Origin: Zea mays
Lineage: Eukaryota > Streptophyta > Magnoliopsida > Poales > Poaceae
Length of the DNA stretch: 64,000 bases
NCBI RefSeq assembly: GCF_902167145.1
Contig: NC_050099.1
Location: 60,282,942-60,346,941 of the forward strand
Direction: 5' to 3'
Notes under the pieces: generated by a model
The model's input: the letters and a program-made list of their open reading frames with translations, nothing else
Databases searched by the model: none
What the model was told of the DNA's origin: nothing
Shown: one piece after another, positions 11,455-21,335 of the stretch
Layout of the letters: each line of letters opens with the position of its first letter
Numbering within the stretch: the stretch's first letter is position 1
Translations under genes and position numbers: made by a program

Positions 11455-12848
11455 TTAAAACAAATGGTATTCTAAAGTCAAGGCATGTTCCACTAAGGTA
11501 GACTATTCAGAACATATATGCTACATGGTAATTTCAAATGCAAGGGACAGAGACAACTGAACAAAATAAGCATAAATTGTTACTGACCACAATATGGTAC
11601 TGAAAACAATATGCTTAATATATGCAGGTTCCACTAAGCAGTGAGAACTGAACAAAATAAGCATAAATTGATACTGCATATATGCTGCATATATTTAGTC
11701 TTGCATAAACACAATGAGTACTTCTGTTGGAGTGATTATTGAAAATATATGCATGGCGATTATCAGTCTTGCAAAAATTAGAGACTAAATCAGATTCTGC
11801 ACCCAAAGAGACTAAATCAACACCCTGTATGTTCCTGCTCATATCTATCTACTCATTCCCACATTTAATGGTTGAAGCATTTCACATGCCTTATTAGTCT
11901 TCTATTTGTTCTTAATATACTGAAGCTACCGGGTTGGTCCCAAGCACACCACAAAGGGTTGGAGTTAGCTCCAATAATAGATCTGTCATTGTTCCCAGAA
12001 CTAGCTCAGAAGGGGAGTTGGCTACGGACTCTACAAGTGATGCTGGTGATGTGGCACTTGTTCTTCGTAAGGTAACTATAAGGGTTGATCCTGCTAGCGA
12101 TTCTAGAAAAGAAAGAAATGATGTGGAACCTATTATTCCTAGAGCAAGGTCAAGACTGGAAATAGCCTCTGATCTCATGCAGTTAAATAGAAGCAAGAAC
12201 TAAGCAAGGAAATGCACAACCAATTCACTGTCACCACAAAGCTTCATACCTTTAGCCCCTAGGTCGAAGGATGCACAGAACTCCTCCCTGCCGCCGAACA
12301 AGGATGACGCTAACGGATCGGTGACGACTCTCGCACTTCCAGGCACACACGGACAGAAAGCTACTCCACCTCCACGCAAGGTACCTCCGCCGTCGAGGTC
12401 GAGTTCTCCGCTGTCATTCACCTGCATTTGGGGGAATCTGCCGCCGAGGGAGTTCGCCGGCTCATTCGGAGGAGCAGATCCAGCAGGCTGCGTCTCCAAC
12501 TGCCAGTACTCGCCGCCGCATCGGCCGCCTCCTCCACCGCCGCTCAATCCTCCCTCGACGGTACCGCCGCCGTCGCTCAAGCCGAACGACATGGATGCTT
12601 CCTACGCCCGCGTCCATCTCCAACAGACCCTTGCGCGGGCATTTTTTCGCGGGAGTGGTAATTTCGCGCGCGCACTGGCGATAGGGGAGGAATCGCCGAG
12701 GCGAAAATATGTAGGGAGGTGGAACTCGTATTCGGGATGAGATGGATTTGGGGACAAAATGAGGAGACTGTTGGAGTGCTGAAAATGTGAAGTTTTGCCA
12801 AAAAATACTTTTCAGGGTGTTTTAAGTGATCTGTTGGAGTTGCTCTAA

Positions 12849-14482
12849 GGATGCCTCCGGCCGCTATCCTATCACATCCCATATCTTAAAGTTAGTTCTG
12901 TAAACAGTGTCGTCTGCAATACAAATCTACTATTTCACGATGATCCGTTGTAGGCAATTTCATAAGATCGGGGCCTGTTTGGTGCAGCACTTATCTAGCT
13001 CTGCCACGGCCGTTTGGTACCGGAGCGGACGGTACTTTTGTACGTGGCGGACGGAGCTTGCGCTGCGCTAAGCCCACTCGGACGGAGGAGCACTTCTGCA
13101 TAATGCCCCTCTTTTGGAGAGCTTCGGCAACGAGATGCAGGTAGAGGAGCCGTACGTACCAAATATGGTCTAACTTGATATAGGAAACAACTAACATTCA
13201 GCGTTTTTATACTACTAGTGTATTGTACACGCCCAAACGCACATGTTTCATAGTAAATCGAAGTGGTTGTAGAATGTTGGACTGTTGGATATTGTGGTAC
13301 GATTACAACTAAGCTGCAAATGATAGTTGCAGAGTAGATAAACATTATAGTACACAAAACAGTACAAACCTAAGAGGAGTTTGGCACGTTAACTTTCATC
13401 CTTGCAGTTTAGTTGTAAAGCAAACAGACAACATAATATACTTTCATCTAACATTTTCAATAGTTCTAAACAACTCTTGGTTGAATGGAGGTACCAGAAG
13501 CATCATCATGAGACAACGAGCGTATGCAATTGCTAACTTCATGTGTAGTATCATATCCATAAAGCTGAAAAAATTTAGAGGCTTTTCAATCGGTGGTAAT
13601 AATGATCATATTCGATGGTAGATCTGACCACATATTTTGAAGTTTGGTGTACTTTGGCATGATGTATGTTCGAAAGGGTGTAACACATATTACCAGGATC
13701 TTCATGACAAATTTCATTATCAAATCACAAGGTAGACATCTAGTTAGACACATCGTATTTTTCTTGTCTCTTTTGAACTAAGATGGTAAGAAATCACTTA
13801 CTCGGCTTTCTTTTCCTGCTTGGGCTAACATGGTCTATTTGTAATCTGACCTCATAACACCGTGAAAACATGTTTTGATGTTACCATATACAATTTTAGT
13901 TGTGAACCTGCATATTTGTTTGAGTTTGTAGATGAGTTATTTGGTTGCAACATAGATAGATACCTATGCAAGGTAGTGTCTCTAGACCTGATAGATCAGA
14001 TATAGGTTGACCTGTCTCCGTGTGTGTGCATGCACTCTATTTTTCCTTGGATCAACTATAAAGTGATCTCTATATATATGTATATGTGTATGTGTATGCA
14101 TGTTTATATCCTTATGTGAATATGTACACACATAATATACACACATGTGCGCAAGCATAGAGACCACATAACATGCTTGTTGCACCAAAAAGAACATAAG
14201 GAGCATTGAAAAATCAACATTCCGTCTAAGACAACTAGGCATATAATGTGCATTTGGAAATGACATTGAAGATCATAATGTGCATATATGAACGTGACTA
14301 TACACAATAATAATAGGTACAGATCATGAGAGGTAATGTATAGACCACCAATGGAATCTTACTTGTCTAGAAAATATGATAAGGGAAGAAGTAATTAACT
14401 CGTTGGTGTTATCCAGGAGCATGGTACTACTCAGCACCGTTCCAAAATGAATCTACAACGAAGTCAAAACACAAATTAACAA
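12849..14482. other. Intergenic sequence
   Basis: No convincing gene. At about 12967 the motif GGGGCCTGTTTGGTGCAG resembles a MITE end, but no matching partner is visible. Around 14070-14150 there is a TATATG/TGTATG-rich microsatellite-like stretch. ORFs here are short and without recognisable motifs. Confidence 0.5.
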
Positions 14483-14513
14483 TTTAGCGTATTAACAATC
14501 ATTTATGGTATGT

Positions 14514-14618
14514 TGTTGGAATTAGAGTACTGTAAGGGTCCCTTGTGCATAATGGAGATATAAAGTGAGTGTGTGTGCTGGTTAGGAGGCACACAGAAAT
14601 TATCCCAGAAAAACGACA
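14514..14618 (+). repeat. 5' LTR of element G
   Basis: 105 bp, TG...CA, about 93% identical by eye to the 3' LTR at 27560-27665. It is very short for a plant copia LTR. No TATA box stands out except the ATAAAGT at 14561-14567. Confidence 0.85.
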
Positions 14619-14630
14619 TGGTATCGAGCT
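14619..14630 (+). other. Primer binding site of element G
   Basis: TGGTATCGAGCT directly abuts the LTR terminal CA and matches the initiator tRNA-Met primer site consensus (TGGTATCAGAGC) apart from a small change in the middle. Confidence 0.75.
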
Positions 14631-15137
14631 AGGGTTGGACCGCGCCGCCACGCTCGCCGCCTCCGGTCCGTGCCGCCCCTTCCCCCTCGCCGCGGTCGCG
14701 CCCCGCGCCAGCGCCCACAATGGGTCGCGCTCCCGTGCAGCCGGGGGCACGCGCCCGTGCACTAGGCGCCGCGCCCCGCATCGGACGGGGCGGCTTCCCC
14801 TCGTCGCCAGCTCACCGCACTGGACGGGGACGTCGTGCCGCCGCTCATGCGGAGGTTCTCCGCCGCCAAGTGCTCGACGAGGAGCTCGGCAAGCTGCCGT
14901 CCGGCGTCACCAGCATCCTCCCCAACATCAACCCGGTGCTCCTGCCCAAGAAGACCGCTGAGCCAACCGATAGGCAGATGCAACATTGGGGTGGAGGGCG
15001 AGTTGCTTCCTGGTAGAAGAGGGTGAGCCGCTGGTGTAGAAGAGGGCGAGTTGTTGCGGGATTTGTCGACTGGCTGTTGCTTCTGAGCTGTTGCGCCTAC
15101 GCGTTCCTGGTGGAACGAAGAGGTAGCCCTGCAGTGT
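14631..15137 (+). other. GC-rich leader of element G, probably host-derived
   Basis: From 14635 to about 15000 the leader is far richer in G and C than the flanking gag or intergenic DNA and uses C/G-ending codons in the +2 frame that contains the H2A match. This composition resembles grass gene exons rather than retrotransposon sequence. An open frame begins at 14720. Apart from 14870-14962 I cannot assign it. Confidence 0.6.
14870..14962 (+). pseudogene. Histone H2A C-terminal fragment inside the leader of element G
   Basis: Thirty-one codons in an open frame starting at 14720 read [15 protein letters not shown] followed by [16 protein letters not shown]. This is the docking-domain/C-terminal segment of canonical plant H2A: the DEEL acidic-patch residues, the GVT turn, and the [13 protein letters not shown] signature. 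Relative to H2A (from memory) about four residues between GVT and LPN are missing and L has become P in GKLP. The N-terminal histone fold is not recognisable upstream, although AEVL eight residues before may be a remnant. It lies between the primer binding site and gag, so it travels with the element. The likely origin is capture of a host mRNA or gene piece. No function is implied. Confidence 0.75.
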
Positions 15138-16259
15138 GTGTTCGTTCAGGTGGCGGTGGAAGAAGAGGCATTGATGATGATGAGTCCAAAGGTGGCTGAA
15201 GCAAGAAGGTTGAAGGAAGAGGCTGAAAAAAGGGCAATGATTCATGGTGACAAGAAAGAAGAGGATCCACTAATCACAAAAAGTGAGATGAGAAATGAGA
15301 TGAGGAGTATGATTCAGTAACTCATGGGGCTAGGTATGATTGGCCCCAAGACTTTGACTATCTCATCCGAATTAAAGTTGGAACTCGTTCCAAATGCTGT
15401 GAAGCTAGAAGGGAGCAAGAATTACTTGAGTTGGTCTAGGAGAGTGCGAGTGCTCCTAGGAGGTTAAGGAATGGAGCACTATTTGGAAGAGGGTTGTGTT
15501 GAACCTGTTGATAGGCTCAGCTCTGAATGGAGGGTTTGGTATACCACCAACTCGATTATTGTGGCGTGGTTGTTAGCATCCATGTATTCGTCTGTAAGTA
15601 AGATGGTTGAAGCCATGCGCACTGCTGCACAAATTTGGAAGACCTTGAGCAATATGTATTCAAGAAAGGGGAATGTAATGATGATGATGGAAATCCAAAG
15701 TAAGGCAGATGTAGTGAAACAGATAGGGAGACCAGTGGAACAATATGCTAGTGAACTTCAGTACTTGTGGGGAGAGCTAGATCACTACGCTCCTCTGCAA
15801 ATGGTTTGTCCTCAGGATGCACATGTTGTCCACAAGTGGGTAGAGGACACGAGAGTGACTCACTTTTTAAAGAATTTGGATCCGGAGTTTGAGAGCAGGA
15901 GAGCTGCCTTTTGTCACCAAGAGAGTCTTCCTACCATGGATGAGGCTATGTCAGCAATGATTAATGAGGAAAGCAGGCTTCGAGTAATGACAACTAATGA
16001 TCCTGTGAAATCAGCCTACACTGCAACTGATGATAGAGACTGTTATAATTGTGGTGAGAAGGGACACTTGAGTTACAATTGTCCTCATCCTCGTGGCAGT
16101 GGTGAACGAGGTGGTGGAACTCGTGGAGCCACTCGTAGTACCTATGGAAGAGGTCGTGGAGGCTATGGAAGGGGTGTGGTGGCTGTGCCAGGGGTAGAGG
16201 TCATGGTGACCCTCGTGTTAATGTTGCAGTCACTGAAGACACCCCTTCAATCACCCTGA
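15138..16259 (+). pseudogene. Copia gag of element G
   Basis: One frame from 15138 with TAA stops at 15318 and 15465, then open from ATG 15471 to 16259. Before the stops it shows a charged N-terminus (ARRLKEEAEKRA) and the family motif KLEGSKNYLSWSRRVRVLLGG. After them comes a UBN2-like gag core (AAQIWKTLSNMYSRKG, YASELQYLWGELDHY) and the zinc knuckle CYNCGEKGHLSYNC near 16040-16083, followed by an RGG-like Gly/Arg tail. A frameshift near 16165 disrupts the end; the alternative frame continues the G/R-rich tail. The nested element begins 41 nt after the last open codon. Confidence 0.85.
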
Positions 16260-16295
16260 CTGGGGAACAAGCTAAATGAGAGGAAGAATCGACAC

Positions 16296-16300
16296 CTATT
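16296..16300 (+). other. Target-site duplication CTATT (left copy)
   Basis: CTATT here and at 25042-25046 flank the nested element at 16301-25041 exactly. It shows a clean integrase-mediated insertion with no later loss at either end. Confidence 0.9.
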
Positions 16301-17548
16301 TGAGAGCACCTAGAGGGGGGGTGAATAGGTGATCCTGTGAAACTTAAACTTATAGCCACAAAAACTTGTTAAGTGTTAGCCCAATAATCGCCAAGTGGCT
16401 AGAGAGGAGTCTCAACAAAACACAATACCACAAGAGATCAAACACAGAGATGACACAGTGGTTTATCCCGTGGTTCGGCCAAGACCAACGCTTGCCTACT
16501 CCACGTTGTGGCGTCCCAACGGACGAGGGTTGCAATCAACCCCTCTCAAGCAGTCCAAAGACCAACTTGAATACCACAGTGTTTTGCTTTTCCTTTCAAT
16601 ATCCCGTTTGCGAGGAATCTCCACAACTTGGAGTCTCTCGCCCTTACACTTGAGATTCACAAAGAAATACGGAGTAAGGGAGGGAAGCAACACACACAAA
16701 TCCACAGCAAATATGCGCACACACACGGCCAAGAATCGAGCTCAAAAGACTATCTCAAAGTTCTCACTAGAACGGAGCTCGAATCACTGAGAATGACAAA
16801 CAAATGCGCAAAGACTGAGTGTGGATGATCAAGAATGCTCTAAGGTTGCTTAGTGTGCTCCTCCATGCGCCTAGGGTCCCTTTTATAGCCCCAAGGCAGC
16901 TAGGAGCCGTTGAGAGCAAATCTGGAAGGCCTTTCTTGCCTTCTGTCGTCGGGTGCACCGGACAGTCCGGTGCACACCGGACACTGTCCGGTGCCCGATT
17001 TCCTTCCTTAAATAGCGAAGCCGACCGTTGGCAGACTTGGAGCCGTTGGCGCACCGGATATGTCCGGTGCACACCGGACAGTCCGGTGCCCCCTTCTAGC
17101 CGTTGGCTCGGCCACGTGTCCCGCGCAGATCGCGCGGCCGACCGTTGGCCCGGCCGACCGTTGGCTCACCGGACAGTCCGGTGCACACCGGACAGTCCGG
17201 TGAATTATAGCCGTACGCCGTCGGTGAATTCCCGAGAGCGGCCACTTCGCTCGACGCAGCCTGGCGCACCGGACACTGTCCGGTGCACCACCGGACAGTC
17301 CGGTGCCCCAGACCGAAACAGCCTTTTGGTTGTACACAGCCAACTCTTCTCTTTTCTTCTTCTTTCTGTTTCTAATACTTAGACAAGTATATTAGTACAC
17401 AAAACCAATGTACTAAGACTTGGAAACATACATTTGCTCTTGTTTTGCACTTTGTCCATCCATAAGCATGAATTCACATTTAAGCACTTGTGTTGGCACT
17501 CAATCACCAAAATACTTAGAAATGGCCCAAGGGCACATTTCCCTTTCA
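16301..17548 (-). repeat. 3' LTR of element B
   Basis: 1248 bp, plus strand TGAGAGCACCTAGAGG ... CCCTTTCA. TATA box at 16880-16887 (minus TATAAAAG). Palindromic CCGGACAGTCCGG units at about 16957-17310. It lacks one 20-bp palindrome unit present in the partner LTR near 24535-24555. Confidence 0.93.
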
Positions 17549-17565
17549 ATCTCCCCCTTTTTGGT
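17549..17565 (-). other. Polypurine tract of element B
   Basis: Minus strand reads ACCAAAAAGGGGGAGAT directly before the 3' LTR start, identical in form to the tracts of the other Ji/Opie-like elements. Confidence 0.85.
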
Positions 17566-18335
17566 GATTTATGCCAACACAACATAAAGCAACTAAAATA
17601 AGTGTAAAATCACTTCAAATAAAACTCAAATTTATTTTGATTCATTTTTGGCATATATGGATCATCCTTTGCCACCACTTGGTTTGTTTTTGCAAATCAA
17701 ACTCAAATCTCTATCTCTAAGTCAAACACACATGTTGAAGCATAAAGAGAGTCATTCCAAAAGAGATTGATCAAAGATTTCAAAAACTCCCCCTATTTCC
17801 CATAATCAACACTTCTCCCCACAAGAGGCCAACTTTTGACAAAAGAGACAATGCAAGAGTTTTGACAAACCAAAAGCTCTATTCTACTATTTTCAAAATT
17901 TCTCAAGTGGTAGCTGATCCATCTATTGCTTTGGCCTTTATTTTCTCCCCCTTTGGCATCAAGCACCAAAACGGGATCAATCTTGACCCCATAACCCCAT
18001 TGCCTCACCAAAATCTTCAATTAAGAGCAAATGGCAATAAGAGTTCATGAGATGAACTTGGAATAAGTTACCCTCTCATCGGAGTGCAGTGGAAGTCTTT
18101 CATGGTCCAAGTCCACCTTTTCCCTTTCAATTCTCCTTCGAGACTAAATCAAGTAAACTCAAGCATATGGTTAGTCTCAAAGGGTCAAGTTGTAACACAA
18201 CTCCCCCTAAATATGTGCATCACTTACACAAGGACTTGTGAGGTCCAGGGAATGTTTGTACAACTTGAGCACCACAATAAGCAACAAAATGCAGAATGAA
18301 CATGATCAAAGGCATAAACATATGTATGCTACAAT
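17566..18335 (-). other. 3' untranslated internal region of element B
   Basis: About 770 bp between the RNase H stop and the polypurine tract, with scattered CTCCCCC motifs and no open frame of note. It corresponds to 42046-42807 of the element at 35194-44063. Confidence 0.7.
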
Positions 18336-19233
18336 TCAATCCAAGTTCCGCGAATCTAAGACATTTAGCTCACTACGCAGCCTGCAAAAGGTCTTCTCAT
18401 CTAGAGGCTTGGTAAAGATATCGGCTAGCTGGTTCTCGGTGCTAACATGAAACACTTCGATATCTCCCTTTTGCTGGTGGTCTCTCAAAAAGTGATGCCG
18501 GATGTCTATGTGCTTTGTGCGGCTGTGTTCAACAGGATTTTCCGCCATGCGGATAGCACTCTCATTATCACATAGGAGTGGGACTTTGCTCAGATTGTAG
18601 CCAAAGTCCCGGAGGGTTTGCCTCATCCAAAGTAGTTGCGCGCAACACTGTCCTGCGGCAACGTACTCGGCCTCAGCGGTGGATAGGGCAACGGAAGTTT
18701 GTTTCTTAGAGTTCCACGACACCAGGGACCTTCCTAAGAATTGGCACGCTCCCGATGTACTCTTCCTATCGACCTTACATCCAGCATAGTCGGAATCTGA
18801 GTATCCAATTAAGTCAAAGTTAGACCCCTTAGGATACCAGATCCCGAAGCAAGGCGTAGCGACTAAATATCTCAGTATTCGCTTCACCGCCACTAAGTGA
18901 CACTCCTTAGGATCGGATTGAAATCTAGCACACATGCATACGCTAAGCATAATATCCGGTCTACTAGCACATAAATAAAGCAAAGAACCTATCATGGACC
19001 GGTATGCTTTTTGATCAACGGACTTACCTCCTTTGTTGAGGTCGGTGTGTCCGTCGGTTCCCATCGGCGTCTTTGTGGGCTTGGCGTCCTTCATCCCAAA
19101 CCTCTTTAGCAAATCTTGCGTGTACTTCGTTTGGGAGATGAAGGTGCCGTCCTTGAGTTGCTTCACTTGGAACCCAAGGAAGTAGTTCAACTCGCCCATC
19201 ATCGACATCTTGAATTTCTGCGTCATCACCCTG
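18336..19233 (-). CDS. Copia RT C-terminal part and RNase H of element B
   Basis: Open minus-strand frame beginning with [20 protein letters not shown] (the RT segment downstream of the catalytic YVDD) and running through [17 protein letters not shown], the RNase H signatures [23 protein letters not shown] and [12 protein letters not shown], to a stop at 18336. It is separated from the preceding RT residues by the deletion at 19233/19234, which changes the frame. RNase H itself looks complete. Confidence 0.85.
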
Positions 19234-21328
19234 ACACGTGGTCGGGGTACCGTTCATCCTCGAAGCCAGGGGGTTGCTCTACGTACACCTCCTCCTTGAT
19301 CGGCCCGTTGAGGAACGCGCTCTTCACATCCATTTGGTACAACCTGAAAGAATGGTGAGCGGCATATGCTAGCAAGATACGAATTGATTCTAGCCTAGCC
19401 ACAGGAGCAAAAGTCTCCTCAAAGTCCAAACCTGCGACTTGGGCATAACCTTTTGCCACAAGTCGAGCCTTGTTCCTCGTCACCACCCCGTGCTCGTCCT
19501 GTTTGTTGCGGAACACCCACTTGGTTCCCACAACATTTTGCTTAGGACGAGGTACCAGCGTCCAAACTTCATTTCTCTTGAAGTTGTTGAGCTCCTCTTG
19601 CATGGCCAACACCCAGTCCGGATCTAGCAAGGCCTCTTCTACCCTGAAAGGCTCAGTAGAAGAGACAAAGGAGTAATGCTCACAAAAATTAACTAATCGA
19701 GATCGAGTTGTTACTCCCTTGCTAATATCACCCAGAATTTGATCGGCGGGATGATTCCTTTGAATCATCGCTCGAACTTGGGTTGGAGGTGCCGGTTGCG
19801 CTTCTTCCTCCATCACATGATCATCTTGTGCTCCCCCTTGATCACACGCCTCCTGTTGATGAACCTGTTCATCGTCTTGAGTTGGGGGATGCACCGTTGT
19901 TGAGGAAGAAGGTTGATCTCGTTCATCTTGTTCCTGTGGCCGCACTTCTCCAATCGCCATGGTTCGTATAGCAGCCGTCGGAACATCTTCTTCATCTACA
20001 TCATCACAATCAACAACTTGCTCTCTTGGAGAGCCATTAGTCTCATCAAATACAACGTCGCTAGAGACTTCAACCAAACCCGATGATTTGTTGAAGACTC
20101 TATACGCCTTTGTATTTGAGTCATAACCTAACAAAAACCCTTCTACAGCTTTGGGAGCAAACTTAGAATTTCTACCCTTCTTCACTAGAATGTAGCATTT
20201 GCTCCCAAATACACGAAAGTAAGATACATTGGGTTTGTTACCGGTTAGAAGCTCATACGACGTCTTCTTGAGGAGGCGGTGAAGGTAGACCCTGTTGATG
20301 GCGTGACAAGTCGTGTTCACGGCTTCCGACCAAAAGCACTCGGGGGTCTTGAACTCTCCAAGCATCGTCCTCGCCATATCAATGAGTGTCCTGTTCTTCC
20401 TCTCTACCACACCATTTTGCTGTGGTGTGTAGGGAGCGGAGAACTCGTGCTTGATCCCTTCCTCCTCAAGGAACTCCTCCACTTGAAGGTTCTTGAACTC
20501 GGACCCGTTGTCGCTCCTTATCTTCTTCACCTTGAGCTCAAACTCATTTTGAGCTCTCCTTAGGAAGCGCTTGAGGGTCCCTTGGGTTTCAGATTTATCC
20601 TGCAAAAAGAATACCCAAGTGAAGCGGGAAAAGTCATCAACAATAACTAGACCATACTTACTTCCTCCTATGCTTAGATAGGCGACGGGTCCGAAGAGGT
20701 CCATATGTAGTAACTCCAGGGGTCTTGAAGTGGTCATCACATTCTTGCTGTGATGCGCTCCTCCCACTTGTTTACCTGCTTGACAAGCTGCACAAGGTCT
20801 ATCTTTTTCGAAATGCACATTAGTCAAACCTATCACGTGTTCTCCCTTTAGAAGCTTGTGAAGGTTCTTCATCCCCACATGTGCTAAGCGGCGATGCCAC
20901 AGCCAGCCCATGCCAGTCTTAGCAATTAAGCATGCATCTAGACCGGCCTCCTCTTTTGCAAAATCAACTAAATAAAGTTTGCCGTCTAATACACCCTTAA
21001 ATGCTAGTGAACCATCACTTCTTCTAAAGACAGACACATCTACATTTGTAAAAAGACAATTATATCCCATATTGCATAGTTGGCTAACAGATAGCAAATT
21101 GTAGCCAAGAGACTCAACTAAAAACACATTAGAGATAGAGTGCTCATTAGAAATTGCAATTTTACCTAACCCTTTTACCTTGCCTTGATTCCCATCACCG
21201 AATATAATTGAATCTTGGGAATCTTTATTCTTGACATAGGAGGTGAACATCTTCTTCTCCCCCGTCATATGGTTTGTGCATCCGCTGTCGATAATCCAGC
21301 TTGAACCCCCGGATGCATAAACCTGCAA
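19226..21328 (-). CDS. Copia pol of element B: protease, integrase, RT N-terminus
   Basis: A 700-codon open frame. Near its start is [11 protein letters not shown] (aspartic protease DSG). The integrase HHCC region ([11 protein letters not shown] ... CAACQAGK) and DDE core follow, with D in [22 protein letters not shown] in IRSDNGSEF and [13 protein letters not shown]. The acidic linker (near residues 440-520) leads to RT up to [13 protein letters not shown], where the frame runs into the deletion and stops within two codons. RT motifs YGLKQ and YVDD are missing. The first ATG-like start is doubtful: the frame is continuous upstream from a TTG (LQVYASGG) and is shifted by one relative to gag, so expression would need frameshifting or splicing. 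Confidence 0.88.
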   Translation of the reverse strand: MQVYASGGSSWIIDSGCTNHMTGEKKMFTSYVKNKDSQDSIIFGDGNQGKVKGLGKIAISNEHSISNVFLVESLGYNLLSVSQLCNMGYNCLFTNVDVSVFRRSDGSLAFKGVLDGKLYLVDFAKEEAGLDACLIAKTGMGWLWHRRLAHVGMKNLHKLLKGEHVIGLTNVHFEKDRPCAACQAGKQVGGAHHSKNVMTTSRPLELLHMDLFGPVAYLSIGGSKYGLVIVDDFSRFTWVFFLQDKSETQGTLKRFLRRAQNEFELKVKKIRSDNGSEFKNLQVEEFLEEEGIKHEFSAPYTPQQNGVVERKNRTLIDMARTMLGEFKTPECFWSEAVNTTCHAINRVYLHRLLKKTSYELLTGNKPNVSYFRVFGSKCYILVKKGRNSKFAPKAVEGFLLGYDSNTKAYRVFNKSSGLVEVSSDVVFDETNGSPREQVVDCDDVDEEDVPTAAIRTMAIGEVRPQEQDERDQPSSSTTVHPPTQDDEQVHQQEACDQGGAQDDHVMEEEAQPAPPTQVRAMIQRNHPADQILGDISKGVTTRSRLVNFCEHYSFVSSTEPFRVEEALLDPDWVLAMQEELNNFKRNEVWTLVPRPKQNVVGTKWVFRNKQDEHGVVTRNKARLVAKGYAQVAGLDFEETFAPVARLESIRILLAYAAHHSFRLYQMDVKSAFLNGPIKEEVYVEQPPGFEDERYPDHVSG

Positions 21329-21335
21329 GGCAAAT

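Larger units (their letters stand above)
9886..12845 (-). mobile_element. PIF/Harbinger element with ORF1 only
   Basis: Bounded by terminal inverted repeats: GAGCAACTCCAAGAG at 9886 and CTGTTGGAGTTGCTC ending at 12845. The 3-bp TAA duplications (9883-9885 and 12846-12848) match the TWA target preference of Harbinger elements. Inside is a decayed ORF1 on the minus strand (10370-11454). I see no DDE transposase (ORF2), so it would have depended on a relative for movement. The 12200-12750 segment is GC-rich with proline/glycine-rich translations in both directions and may be the element's 5' region or captured sequence. Confidence 0.82.

Noticed and set aside
11934..12203. 89-codon plus-strand ORF inside the Harbinger element
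   Set aside because: No recognisable domain or codon bias, and an overlapping minus-strand ORF of similar length exists. It may be captured sequence but cannot be supported.
12967..13190. Possible MITE beginning GGGGCCTGTTTGGTGCAG
   Set aside because: No matching inverted end or target duplication found nearby.
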